Part shown: piece after piece, positions 17,785 to 25,106 of the stretch | Layout: each line of letters opens with the position of its first letter | Numbering within the stretch: the first letter of the stretch is position 1 | Translations under genes and position numbers: made by a program | Notes under the pieces: model-generated | Seen by the model: only the letters and a program-made list of their open reading frames with translations | What the model was told of the DNA's origin: nothing | Database searches by the model: none | Source: Clostridia bacterium | Lineage (GTDB): Bacteria; Bacillota; Clostridia; Oscillospirales; Acutalibacteraceae | Reading direction: 5' to 3' | Length of the DNA: 64,000 nt | Assembly (NCBI GenBank): GCA_017613735.1 | Contig: JAGADF010000009.1 | Coordinates: 1 to 64,000, forward strand

Positions 17785-17988
17785 ATGGCAAAGGTAACGT
17801 CCTTTAAAAAGCTCTCAAAGAAAAAACAGAAAGAGCTTAACGCAAAAAAGCGTAAAGGCTGGGGCGAATTAAAGCCCACGGTAAGAGTGGTTGAAAACAA
17901 AAAACACTACAACAGAAAAAGAAAGACCCGTATTGAAACCGATGATTTCATATACGGGGCTTTTTCTTTTAAAAATCAAATCTGTTAA
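17785..17988 (+). CDS. Small basic protein, unknown
   Basis: 67 residues, very rich in Lys and Arg in the first 50 (MAKVTSFKKLSKKKQKELNA, GWGELKPTVRVVENKKHYNR). CGAGGTG lies before ATG. I recall similar short Lys-rich proteins in related Clostridia but no function. Oddly, the last 20 codons run through a terminator-like hairpin (17924-17970) and the stop at 17986 lies inside the convergent gene. This suggests either a terminator embedded in the gene or a small indel in the A-rich stretch near 17912-17923 that lengthened the tail; another frame meets TGA at 17933. Confidence 0.6.
   Translation: MAKVTSFKKLSKKKQKELNAKKRKGWGELKPTVRVVENKKHYNRKRKTRIETDDFIYGAFSFKNQIC
17924..17970 (+). terminator. 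Terminator overlapping the end of the 17785 gene
   Basis: AGACCCGTAT (17924-17933) pairs with ATACGGGGCT (17952-17961) with one mismatch, followed by TTTTTCTTTT. Confidence 0.65.
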
Positions 17989-18388
17989 TGTTCAGCTTTT
18001 CGTCGCGCTTTCTTGTAACCTCGCCGTCAACCGCGTCAATAAATATTTCGCAGGTCAGCGAGATTTTCGCCTCGAGCAGATGACCGCCGACTACGTTTGC
18101 GTTTTCGCCCGCGCAGGTAATATGGGCGTGAATATACGGCTTGCCGTCAACGGACGTGATATTTCCCGAAAGGCAGGTAATCTCGTGATTTCCCGTGAAA
18201 CTGAATCCGTCGTAGGTCTGTTTTTCAAGGCTGAAAATTCCGACCGTAAAGTTGTCAGTCGCGCCTATTCCGCTGAATGAAGCGGTTTTTATTCGTTCTT
18301 TCTCGGCGACGTGAGCAAGCGACGAAATTATCTCGTCGCCCTTGTCGAGACGGAGGACGAGAGTGTCGTTATATCTTTTATATTCCAT
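17969..18388 (-). CDS. PPC/DUF296 domain protein
   Basis: 139 residues covering one whole PPC (DUF296) domain, which in other bacteria and archaea stands alone as a small trimeric metal-binding protein and in plants is joined to AT-hooks. Seen here: RLDKGDEIISSLAHVAEKE at the start, ASFSGIGATDNFTVG, and the likely metal site with H-x-H and GGH (YIHAHITCAGENANVVGGHL, residues about 85-105). AGGAGGTG precedes ATG. It has its own strong promoter. The cellular role is not known. Confidence 0.88.
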   Translation of the reverse strand: MEYKRYNDTLVLRLDKGDEIISSLAHVAEKERIKTASFSGIGATDNFTVGIFSLEKQTYDGFSFTGNHEITCLSGNITSVDGKPYIHAHITCAGENANVVGGHLLEAKISLTCEIFIDAVDGEVTRKRDEKLNINRFDF

Positions 18389-18413
18389 TTTAACACCTCC
18401 TGATTATGTTCTT

Positions 18414-18441
18414 ATTGTAACAGTTTTATTCGCTTTGTCAA
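18414..18441 (-). promoter_or_regulatory. Promoter for PPC-domain gene
   Basis: On the minus strand TTGACA (complement of 18436-18441), a 16-nt spacer and TACAAT (complement of 18414-18419). Confidence 0.75.
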
Positions 18442-18480
18442 ACCAAAATACAAATCGTTAAAAAATTATCAAAAACTCCG

Positions 18481-18509
18481 TTGACTAAAATATAAAAAAG
18501 TGGTAACAT
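18481..18509 (+). promoter_or_regulatory. Promoter for SDR gene
   Basis: TTGACT (18481-18486), a 17-nt spacer ending in TGG (extended -10), and TAACAT (18504-18509). Confidence 0.72.
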
Positions 18510-18558
18510 ATCTTTACTGACTGTTTTCAGTTAATAAATGCTTAAAGGAGATATTATT

Positions 18559-19332
18559 ATGAAACCTTATTTTGATTTTAACGGACAGGTTGCTCTCGTT
18601 ACGGGTTGTTCAGGCGGACTCGGCGTTCAGATGGCAAAAGCTCTCGCTTCTCAGGGCTGCAACATCGTAGCTATCGCCCGCAGACAGGACAAGCTTGAAG
18701 AGGTTTGCAATTCAATTAAAGAGGAATTTGGTGTTGACGCTCTTCCCCTTAAATGCGATATAACCGATACCGAAAATATCGAAGCTGTTGTTGCAAAGGC
18801 AATGGAGCACTTCGGCAGAATTGATATTCTTATCAACAACGCAGGCACAGGCGCAGTTGCCGCCGCTCAGGACATTACCGACAAGCAGTTCCACGATGAA
18901 TTTGCCATTGATCTTTTCGGTACATTCAAGGTTGCGCGCGCTGTCGCCAATCAGGCAATGATTCCCGCAAAATACGGCAGAATCATCAATATCGCTTCAA
19001 TGTACGGCCTTGTAGGCAATAAGATTTGCGGTTCCGCTCCTTACCATGCAGCAAAGGGCGGCGTTGTAAACCTTACAAGGGCTCTCGCGGCTGAATGGGG
19101 TATTTATAATATCACTGTCAACTCAATCTGCCCCGGTTATTTCTATACCGACCTTACAAGAGACACTCTCAACAGTGATTTCTTCCAGCAGAACGCCAAG
19201 ACAATGATTCCTATGGAGCGTTACGGTGAAGAGGGCGAGCTTGATACGGCTACTCTGTTCTTCGCTTCAAAATCCTCAAGCTACGTTACGGGCACAAACC
19301 TTGCCGTTGACGGCGGTTACACCTGTATGTAA
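18559..19332 (+). CDS. Short-chain dehydrogenase/reductase
   Basis: 257 residues, a classical SDR using NAD(P)H. Cofactor motif TGCSGGLG is near residue 15, NNAG near 93, and the catalytic YxxxK is Y162-K166 (PYHAAKGG) behind the Ser of NIASMYG. The end VDGGYTCM is typical of the FabG / gluconate 5-dehydrogenase-like branch. The start is the ATG 8 bases after AAGGAG; an in-frame ATG at 18538 lacks a ribosome site. It stands alone, so the substrate (a sugar acid, polyol or acyl group) cannot be told. Confidence 0.93.
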   Translation: MKPYFDFNGQVALVTGCSGGLGVQMAKALASQGCNIVAIARRQDKLEEVCNSIKEEFGVDALPLKCDITDTENIEAVVAKAMEHFGRIDILINNAGTGAVAAAQDITDKQFHDEFAIDLFGTFKVARAVANQAMIPAKYGRIINIASMYGLVGNKICGSAPYHAAKGGVVNLTRALAAEWGIYNITVNSICPGYFYTDLTRDTLNSDFFQQNAKTMIPMERYGEEGELDTATLFFASKSSSYVTGTNLAVDGGYTCM

Positions 19333-19353
19333 TCTGTTATTAAACATAAATTT

Positions 19354-19383
19354 ACCCGATACCAAACGGTATCGGGTATTTTT
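19354..19383 (+). terminator. Terminator after SDR gene
   Basis: A perfect 10-bp stem ACCCGATACC/GGTATCGGGT with loop AAAC, then ATTTTTT. Confidence 0.9.
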
Positions 19384-19955
19384 TAATATATTATGCAGTA
19401 TGCGTAATCGCCGAAGAAGCCGCGCTCCATCTGTCTGTTACAGTTAAAAAAGTCAAGCGACTGAAAATCGTCTATGCCCGTTCCCTTGTATTTAAAGCAC
19501 GCCTCCTTAAATGTCCATATTTCAAAGAATCTTTTAAGGGTTTCGCGCTTTGAAATGCCGTTTTCGTAAACGTATTCAAGCTCGTCTTCGTTGCAGGTGT
19601 GCTTGATAACCATCGGATTTATGTCCCTTACCTTTTCTATATCGACGCCTACGGGCGTATCGTTTAAGGCGCAGAGAACAAGCTCGTCCGAATGGCTTAT
19701 GTTAAAGCATATATCCGCGTTTTTTGTATACGGTTTTCCCGTGCCCGAGGTTTTGAAAACTATTTTTTCTTCCCCTATATTACAGTTCCTGCAAATCATT
19801 TTACGGGCGAGCATTTCGCCGAAAACGGTTCGTTTCTTACCGTCCTCAAAGCGAAAACGCTCAACTCTTTTCTGCTTGCTGTCAGTCATAAGAAGAAAAT
19901 ATTTTTCGTATTCCCCGACGGGAATATCGCGTATGTTTATAAATTCCTTAACCAT
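19383..19955 (-). CDS. Sfp-type 4'-phosphopantetheinyl transferase
   Basis: 190 residues. It moves the phosphopantetheine arm from CoA onto a carrier-protein serine, with Mg2+. The two family motifs are present: VGVDIEKV with metal ligand D105, and WTFKEACFK at residues 147-155. FNISHSDE near residue 85 is the CoA-binding stretch. It is somewhat shorter than Bacillus Sfp (~224). Its start overlaps the stop of the GH28 gene by one base (TAATG), an odd partner. No polyketide or peptide synthase is in the window, so the target carrier protein is unknown; it may serve fatty-acid ACP. Confidence 0.9.
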   Translation of the reverse strand: MVKEFINIRDIPVGEYEKYFLLMTDSKQKRVERFRFEDGKKRTVFGEMLARKMICRNCNIGEEKIVFKTSGTGKPYTKNADICFNISHSDELVLCALNDTPVGVDIEKVRDINPMVIKHTCNEDELEYVYENGISKRETLKRFFEIWTFKEACFKYKGTGIDDFQSLDFFNCNRQMERGFFGDYAYCIIY

Positions 19956-21502
19956 TACTTAACGTCCTTGAGTATTTTTTCTTTTTTCCATGTGCCGTCG
20001 GCGGGCGAGCACCTGAAATTTTCGGTTTTAAGGTTTTCGGCGTGCCTTGCCCAGAGCGCGTATGCGGGCAGGTTGCGAAACCGCCAGCATTCGGGGTACG
20101 TCTTTGAATATTCGGGAATAAACAGACGTCTGTCGATTATCTCCCTTTTGTTCGCGTATGTTAAATCAAAGTTTTTAAGAGTGATATTCTTCACTCTTTT
20201 TATTTTGCCCTTTTGTCTGAAACCCGCGATAATAACGGGCAGTTCAATGCTTTCGGCTTTTACGTTTTCAATAAGAATATTTTTAACCTCGCCCTTCATA
20301 TCAAAGGTCTTTTTGCTTAATCCCTTACCCTTTGCCTTTACGCCGAATTCAATAGCCGACGCGCTTTGCTCGTTTACCTTTGAAGCGCGGTTGCGGTTGC
20401 ACAGCCTTATAAAAACAGGGCAGGTGCAGCGGTTCATTTCGATATTTCTTATTGTAATATTTTCTACCTTTGCGCCGTCCGCTGACTCAAGACTTATGCC
20501 CGAAACCGAGCCGGGGTAAATGTCGGTCATAAAGAATCTGCAGTTTTCAACGGTTACGTTTTTAATCGCATTCGTCGTTTCCGTACCGATTTTAAAAGCG
20601 TTTGTACGGCTTATTATCTCGCAGCCGGAAACGCTGACGTTTTTCATTTCGTCAAAGCATCCGTCCCATACGGCGTTCTTTAAAACAATGCCGTCGTCGG
20701 CGGTTGAAATGAAGCAGTCTTTTATTATAACGTCCGAACTCTGCATAAGGTCGATGCCGTCGGTGTTCGCGACGTGACGGTTGTTGTTTATCGCAAGGTT
20801 GTTTATTACCGCATTTTTACATCGCGTGAGTTTAAGCGTCCAGTATGCGCTGTCCTTAAGGATTACGTTGTTGATTTTTATGTCCTCGCAGTCCTCAAAA
20901 CAGACGAGTTTTCCGTACTTCGACGGGTGGGCGAAGCGAAGCTGGGCGCGGTTGTCGCGGCGCATTTTTATTACGTCAATTATATCATCCGGCTCGGTGA
21001 GATTTTTGTCAAAAAGCGGCTTTCTTCCGAAAAGATGTCCGTTGCCGTTTATGACACCGCCGCCCGTAAGGGAAACGTTTTTCGCGCCCGACGCGTAAAT
21101 AAGAGCCGGTTTTTCAAAGCCTTCGCCGCTTTCCTCGGCTATAAGAACGCTGTCGGGGCAGACAAACAGAGTGACGTTGCTTTTAAGAATAACTGTTTTT
21201 GCCGTGTATTCGCCGCCGCGGACGATAACCGTTCCGCCGCCATTTTTACTGCACTCGTCAACACAGCGGTTAATAAAGACCGAATTATCAACCGTTTTGT
21301 CGTTTGCCCTTGCGCCGAAATCCGTAATATAATACGCGTTTTCATCGGGCAGGGGAACGGACGAAACATATTTTTCGACAGGGCAATAAGAGGAATAGTC
21401 GAATTCTCTTTCCTCGGTGTATCTGTCGCCCTCGGTAATTCTCAAATCCTTTCCGAAAAGCAGGGTGTTGAGTTTGTCAAAAGCATTTCGTCTGTACTTC
21501 AT
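19955..21502 (-). CDS. GH28 polygalacturonase-like protein
   Basis: 515 residues with a parallel beta-helix fold of family 28, acting on pectin-type galacturonans or related chains. Residues about 60-110 are the N-terminal strand (YYITDFGARANDKTVDNSVFI). The catalytic signatures are NTDG at 246-249 and ADD with D269-D270. The third GH28 motif (usually GHG) is replaced by the RTNAFKIGTET stretch, so the specificity may differ. No signal peptide is seen, so it is cytoplasmic. A promoter places the transcript start about at the ATG itself, with no clear ribosome site, which suggests a leaderless message. Confidence 0.88.
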   Translation of the reverse strand: MKYRRNAFDKLNTLLFGKDLRITEGDRYTEEREFDYSSYCPVEKYVSSVPLPDENAYYITDFGARANDKTVDNSVFINRCVDECSKNGGGTVIVRGGEYTAKTVILKSNVTLFVCPDSVLIAEESGEGFEKPALIYASGAKNVSLTGGGVINGNGHLFGRKPLFDKNLTEPDDIIDVIKMRRDNRAQLRFAHPSKYGKLVCFEDCEDIKINNVILKDSAYWTLKLTRCKNAVINNLAINNNRHVANTDGIDLMQSSDVIIKDCFISTADDGIVLKNAVWDGCFDEMKNVSVSGCEIISRTNAFKIGTETTNAIKNVTVENCRFFMTDIYPGSVSGISLESADGAKVENITIRNIEMNRCTCPVFIRLCNRNRASKVNEQSASAIEFGVKAKGKGLSKKTFDMKGEVKNILIENVKAESIELPVIIAGFRQKGKIKRVKNITLKNFDLTYANKREIIDRRLFIPEYSKTYPECWRFRNLPAYALWARHAENLKTENFRCSPADGTWKKEKILKDVK

Positions 21503-21508
21503 ATCTCA

Positions 21509-21537
21509 ATTATACATTACAAAAAAAGCGTAATCAA
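21509..21537 (-). promoter_or_regulatory. Promoter at the GH28 start (leaderless?)
   Basis: Minus strand TTGATT (complement of 21532-21537), 17-nt spacer, TATAAT (complement of 21509-21514). The expected +1, seven bases on, is the A of ATG at 21502. Confidence 0.65.
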
Positions 21538-21540
21538 GAC

Positions 21541-21774
21541 CTACTTTTCTTCGACGTACCACTTGTTGAGATACCTGTCCTCAAAAATCGAGGTTTCGTG
21601 TCCGCCTATTACGACATCGTATTTAAGTACCTGCATACCGCTTTTTGAAACGGCGCGGGAAACCTTTCTGAGACGATCGATGACGTAAAGGGTGCCGTTA
21701 TTCCAGCGAATGAACATAGGCACCTTGTTGCCGTATTTGTCGTGTTTTAAAAACACATCAATAAAGGTGTTCAT
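21541..21774 (-). CDS. LexA-controlled small protein, DUF6504-like
   Basis: 77 residues (MNTFIDVFLKHDKYGNKVPM...). The pattern MFIRWNNGTLYVID ... YDVVIGG ... DRYLNKWYVEEK resembles the small DUF6504-type proteins encoded beside SOS DNA polymerases; this is recalled, not searched. The start is the ATG behind AAAGGAT; an in-frame ATG 36 bases upstream lies next to the LexA box and would be wrong. It has a strong promoter with a LexA-type operator over the expected transcript start. No dinB, lexA or imuB gene lies near, so it is an isolated SOS gene. Confidence 0.7.
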   Translation of the reverse strand: MNTFIDVFLKHDKYGNKVPMFIRWNNGTLYVIDRLRKVSRAVSKSGMQVLKYDVVIGGHETSIFEDRYLNKWYVEEK

Positions 21775-21803
21775 AATAAAATCCTTTCGATATTTACTAA
21801 TAC

Positions 21804-21852
21804 CGAACAAATGTTCTATAAGAATAATATATCACATTTTTCGTATTGTCAA
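21804..21852 (-). promoter_or_regulatory. LexA box and promoter of the 77-residue gene
   Basis: Minus strand: TTGACA (complement of 21847-21852), a 17-nt spacer, TATTAT (complement of 21824-21829). Just downstream, 21804-21817 reads CGAACAAATGTTCT on the plus strand, matching the Bacillus/Clostridium LexA box CGAAC-N4-GTTC at all but the last outer base. The box covers the transcription start region, a classic repressor position. Confidence 0.82.
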
Positions 21853-21940
21853 TAGGAAAATAAAAGGAAAAATAATGCGGTACGGAAAATAGGACAAATA
21901 CTTTTAGCTCAAATCCTACGGTTCAAGTCCTCATATTCTA

Positions 21941-21985
21941 ATAAAATTGCATCAGGGCTACCCGAATGAGTAGCCCTGATGCAAT
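21941..21985 (-). terminator. Terminator of tRNA-Pro
   Basis: A perfect 16-bp stem (arms 21946-21961 and 21970-21985) begins two bases past the tRNA; in the minus direction it is followed by TTTTATT (the last arm base plus 21945-21940). Confidence 0.85.
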
Positions 21986-21986
21986 A

Positions 21987-22060
21987 TCGGAGTGAGAGGA
22001 CTTGAACCTCCGGCCTCTTGGTCCCGAACCAAGCGCGATACCAAACTTCGCCACACCCCG
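21987..22060 (-). tRNA. tRNA-Pro (CGG)
   Basis: 74 nt, folds as a complete cloverleaf: acceptor CGGGGTG/CACTCCG with one G-U pair, D arm GCGA/TCGC, anticodon stem CTTGG/CCAAG with loop TTCGGGA (anticodon CGG), T arm GGAGG-TTCAAGT-CCTCT. The 3' CCA is not encoded. Confidence 0.95.
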
Positions 22061-22088
22061 AAATATATTCACTTTTGAGCGCCGTTAA

Positions 22089-22117
22089 ATTATATAGTAA
22101 AAAACAAATAAAATCAA
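22089..22117 (-). promoter_or_regulatory. Promoter of tRNA-Pro
   Basis: Minus strand TTGATT (complement of 22112-22117), 17-nt spacer, TATAAT (complement of 22089-22094). Confidence 0.75.
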
Positions 22118-22151
22118 GTGCTTTTTTTATTTTTATCGGTATTTTCTTTTA

Positions 22152-22180
22152 TTGCCAAAAACTACTGCATATGTTAAGAT
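22152..22180 (+). promoter_or_regulatory. Promoter for carboxylesterase
   Basis: TTGCCA (22152-22157), 17-nt spacer ending TGT, TAAGAT (22175-22180). Confidence 0.65.
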
Positions 22181-22207
22181 AAATAAAAAAGTCTGTGAGG
22201 TGTAGTT

Positions 22208-24019
22208 ATGAAAATTCGCAAGGGCTTTGTTGTAATTCTTATTCTTGTTTTACTTGTTTTCGCGTTTGTTCTTGAAATCGGTCACAATACACTTTTCGGC
22301 TGGGGGGCATTGATTTTGCTTTCGGTCGGATTTTTTGTTCTTCACGGCAAGGGGCTTTCCGAGCGCAAATGGTACTTCCGCCTTTTTGCCTGGTTTTGCT
22401 TTATAGTTGTTCTGGCGGGAGTTGTCAGACTTTCCGCGCCTCCTGAAAAAAGAGTTCCCGCTGTAAATGTCAGAAATCCCGTTGTTACCGAAGAAATATC
22501 GGTTAATCAGGGAAAACTCACGGGCGTATATAATGAAGATAAAACAGTTGAGGTCTATGCGGGCATTCCCTATGCCAAACCGCCTGTAGGCGAACTTCGC
22601 TGGAAAGAACCGCAGGAACCCGATAAGTGGGAGGGCGTTCTCAGGTGCGATACCTTTGCGCCTATGTCAATGCAACAGAAGAATATCTATATAGATTCTC
22701 TGAGTTCAATTTTCGGTTATCATAATTATGAAATAAGCTTAAAGGATAATTTCAAAGAGGCGATGAGTGAGGACTCGCTTTATCTCAACGTCTGGAAACC
22801 CGCGGGCGAGGTAAAGGATTTGCCCGTACTCGTTTTCATTCACGGCGGCTCTCTTACGGGCGGTCACACCTCGTTTGACGCGTATAACGGCGAAACGCTT
22901 GCTTCTAAGGGAATTATCGTTGTTAATTTCGCTTACCGTCTTAATGTTTTCGGATATTACGCGAATGAAGAGCTGGCGAAGGAAAGTCCTAACGGAACAA
23001 CCGGTAATTACGGACTTTTAGACCAGATTCAGGCGCTTAAATGGGTTAATGAAAATATCGCCGCATTCGGCGGAAATCCCGACGAAATCACTGTCGCAGG
23101 TGAGTCGGCGGGTGCGTCAAGCGTCAATGCAGTCTGTGTTTCTCCGCTTGCAAAGGGACTGTTCAAAAGGGCGGTTGCGGAAAGCAGCGGCATTACGGCA
23201 AAGACGCCGTATCACACATTCCGTCCCATTGAAAAAGCTCTTGAAATGGGTAATGACATTATGGCTGAATTCGGCGCAAAGAGTATTGACGATTTAAGAA
23301 ATGTTCCTGCTGAAAAAATAGTAAATACGTCTCATACAAATTCCGCAATGACAGTTGACGGGTACGCCATAGCCGAGCAACCGTATCTGACATATGAAAA
23401 GGGCGAAAATAACGAGCAGGCGCTTCTGAGCGGATTTAATGCTCACGAGGCGGACCTTTTCTCGATGTTCAATAAGGTTACGAAGGAAAACTATGAAGAG
23501 TCGCTCAAGGGTATTCTCGGCGACAATGCAAAAAAAGCGACCGAGCTTTTCCCCGCCGAACCTCAGGATGAAAAATATGTAATCGTAATTGACAAAAAGG
23601 GTGACGCCAAGGGCTCATACGATAAGGTCCTTTCGGCGGCGTGGTTTACTTACAGCCATTATAACTGGTCGCGTTTCGTTGCCGCGCAGGACAAGGACGT
23701 TTACGAGTACTATTTCACAATGGACAACAAGTCACTCGGTTCCTACCATGCGGGCGAAATGCCGTATCTTTACGGCAACCTTTTCCGCCATGAAAAGATG
23801 TATTCCGAAGATGATAACAAACTGTCCGAAACAATGCAGAGTTATCTTATCAATTTCGTAAAAACAGGAAATCCGAACGGCGACGGACTTCCCGAGTGGA
23901 AAAAGTTCAATGACGACGACAAAAAGGTGCTTGAATTCAATAAGGATGTCAGAATGATTAATGACCCGTATTATGAGCTGTACGCCCTCATTGACGAATA
24001 CCAGAATACGCTTAAATAA
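22208..24019 (+). CDS. Membrane-anchored type-B carboxylesterase
   Basis: 603 residues. About 80 residues of N-terminal anchor hold three likely membrane helices (about 7-29, 31-46, 55-77), followed by a complete carboxylesterase type B domain with an alpha/beta-hydrolase fold. Seen: VYAGIPYAKPPVGELRWKEPQ, the family signature EDSLYLNVWKP, oxyanion site HGGSLTGG, nucleophile S300 in GESAGAS, and the catalytic His in YHAGEMPYLYGN. The usual family member has ~500 residues and no multi-helix anchor. With three helices and a cytoplasmic N-terminus the catalytic part would lie outside. Its substrate (perhaps acetyl or feruloyl esters on plant polymers) is unknown. Confidence 0.88.
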   Translation: MKIRKGFVVILILVLLVFAFVLEIGHNTLFGWGALILLSVGFFVLHGKGLSERKWYFRLFAWFCFIVVLAGVVRLSAPPEKRVPAVNVRNPVVTEEISVNQGKLTGVYNEDKTVEVYAGIPYAKPPVGELRWKEPQEPDKWEGVLRCDTFAPMSMQQKNIYIDSLSSIFGYHNYEISLKDNFKEAMSEDSLYLNVWKPAGEVKDLPVLVFIHGGSLTGGHTSFDAYNGETLASKGIIVVNFAYRLNVFGYYANEELAKESPNGTTGNYGLLDQIQALKWVNENIAAFGGNPDEITVAGESAGASSVNAVCVSPLAKGLFKRAVAESSGITAKTPYHTFRPIEKALEMGNDIMAEFGAKSIDDLRNVPAEKIVNTSHTNSAMTVDGYAIAEQPYLTYEKGENNEQALLSGFNAHEADLFSMFNKVTKENYEESLKGILGDNAKKATELFPAEPQDEKYVIVIDKKGDAKGSYDKVLSAAWFTYSHYNWSRFVAAQDKDVYEYYFTMDNKSLGSYHAGEMPYLYGNLFRHEKMYSEDDNKLSETMQSYLINFVKTGNPNGDGLPEWKKFNDDDKKVLEFNKDVRMINDPYYELYALIDEYQNTLK

Positions 24020-24037
24020 AAAATAATAAACGAAATA

Positions 24038-24070
24038 CCGCTGACAGATTTTTCTGTCGGCGGTTTTCTT
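24038..24070 (+). terminator. Terminator after carboxylesterase
   Basis: An 11-bp stem with one wobble pair (CCGCTGACAGA/TCTGTCGGCGG, loop TTTT) followed by TTTTCTT. Confidence 0.8.
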
Positions 24071-24090
24071 TATCAATTTCAACAAAACTA

Positions 24091-24119
24091 TTGAAATATA
24101 ACATAAAAAAATGTATAAT
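24091..24119 (+). promoter_or_regulatory. Promoter for GH43-like/MFS/LRR operon
   Basis: TTGAAA (24091-24096), 17-nt spacer, TATAAT (24114-24119). An in-frame ATG at 24091 falls within this promoter, so the gene starts at 24148. Confidence 0.8.
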
Positions 24120-24147
24120 TTATATATTAATGTTAAGGAATGGTATT

Positions 24148-25080
24148 ATGCCGTATTTGTTCGCTCATTTTAAGGAAAAACTGACGCCCGACGGCGAGCA
24201 GGTCTATTTCGCCGTAAGCCGCGACGGCTTTAAATGGGAACAGTTAAACGGCGGTAATCCCGTGCTTGAAAGCTCGATGGGCGAATGCGGCTGCCGTGAT
24301 ATTGAGGTTGTCCGTCTTGTCACGGGCGGCTTTGTTATTTTGACAACCGATTTGTGCGTCGTTCACCGTATGGATGAAAATCATAATATCGACTGGATTG
24401 ACATTAACCGCCACGGCAGTAAAAAGCTCAACCTCTGGCGTACTGACGACCTGATTCATTTTTCACCTCAGGAGCAGATTTATTTCGGCAGGGACGACTT
24501 CGGCTGCCTCTGGGCGCCCGAGGTTATTTATGACGATAAGAACGAAGAATACCTTATTCACTGGGGTTCGATGGTTAAAGAGACCGACTATAAGCATATG
24601 TCGATTTACTGCTCGGTTACAAAGGATTTCAAATCATTCTCTTATCCGAAAATCTTTTTTGATAAGAAAAACGAAATCCTTGATTCCCATATAGTAAAGC
24701 ACGGCGGTAAATATCATCTTTTCTATAAAAATGCAAATGAAATCTCTATGAATATGCACGCCGTATCAGAAAATCTCTACGGCCCGTATGCGCACGACAA
24801 ACAGCTTGAAGAATATATGTCTACGGTTGACAAAGCATGGGCTTACGAGGGCCCGACTTCGTATGTTCTTCCCGACGGAAGATGGTGCCTGATGCTTGAC
24901 TTTTTCGGCTGTGAAAAAGAGAAGATGGGCTACGTCCCGTTTGTCGCGTCAAAAGTCGGCGAAAGCGATTTTAAAATGGATAAAGAGGAATTTTCGTTCC
25001 CCTACGGATTCAAGCACGGCAAGGCGCTTGAAATAAGTGAAAACGAATATAATTCACTTATTGAATTTTATAAAAATTAG
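24148..25080 (+). CDS. GH43-like five-bladed propeller hydrolase
   Basis: 310 residues. The repeated beta-propeller pattern (YFAVSRDGFKWEQLN, LWRTDDLIHFSPQEQIYF, GCLWAPEVIYDDKNEEYLIHWGS, ILDSHIVKHGGKYHLFYKN, YEGPTSYVLPDGRWCLMLD) is that of GH43-type arabinofuranosidases and xylosidases. The APEV stretch often holds the general-acid Glu and the DSH stretch a supporting Asp; I infer this from the family. There is no signal peptide, so it is intracellular. AAGGA precedes the chosen ATG. It heads an operon with an MFS transporter, which may import its substrate. Confidence 0.8.
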   Translation: MPYLFAHFKEKLTPDGEQVYFAVSRDGFKWEQLNGGNPVLESSMGECGCRDIEVVRLVTGGFVILTTDLCVVHRMDENHNIDWIDINRHGSKKLNLWRTDDLIHFSPQEQIYFGRDDFGCLWAPEVIYDDKNEEYLIHWGSMVKETDYKHMSIYCSVTKDFKSFSYPKIFFDKKNEILDSHIVKHGGKYHLFYKNANEISMNMHAVSENLYGPYAHDKQLEEYMSTVDKAWAYEGPTSYVLPDGRWCLMLDFFGCEKEKMGYVPFVASKVGESDFKMDKEEFSFPYGFKHGKALEISENEYNSLIEFYKN

Positions 25081-25106
25081 TCTCTTAAAAGAGAGGAATG
25101 GTGCGA

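Noticed and set aside
19692..20519. 275-codon plus-strand frame and a 304-codon one at 20774-21688
   Set aside because: Both are opposite the GH28 and phosphopantetheinyl transferase genes, whose motifs are intact; no ribosome sites.
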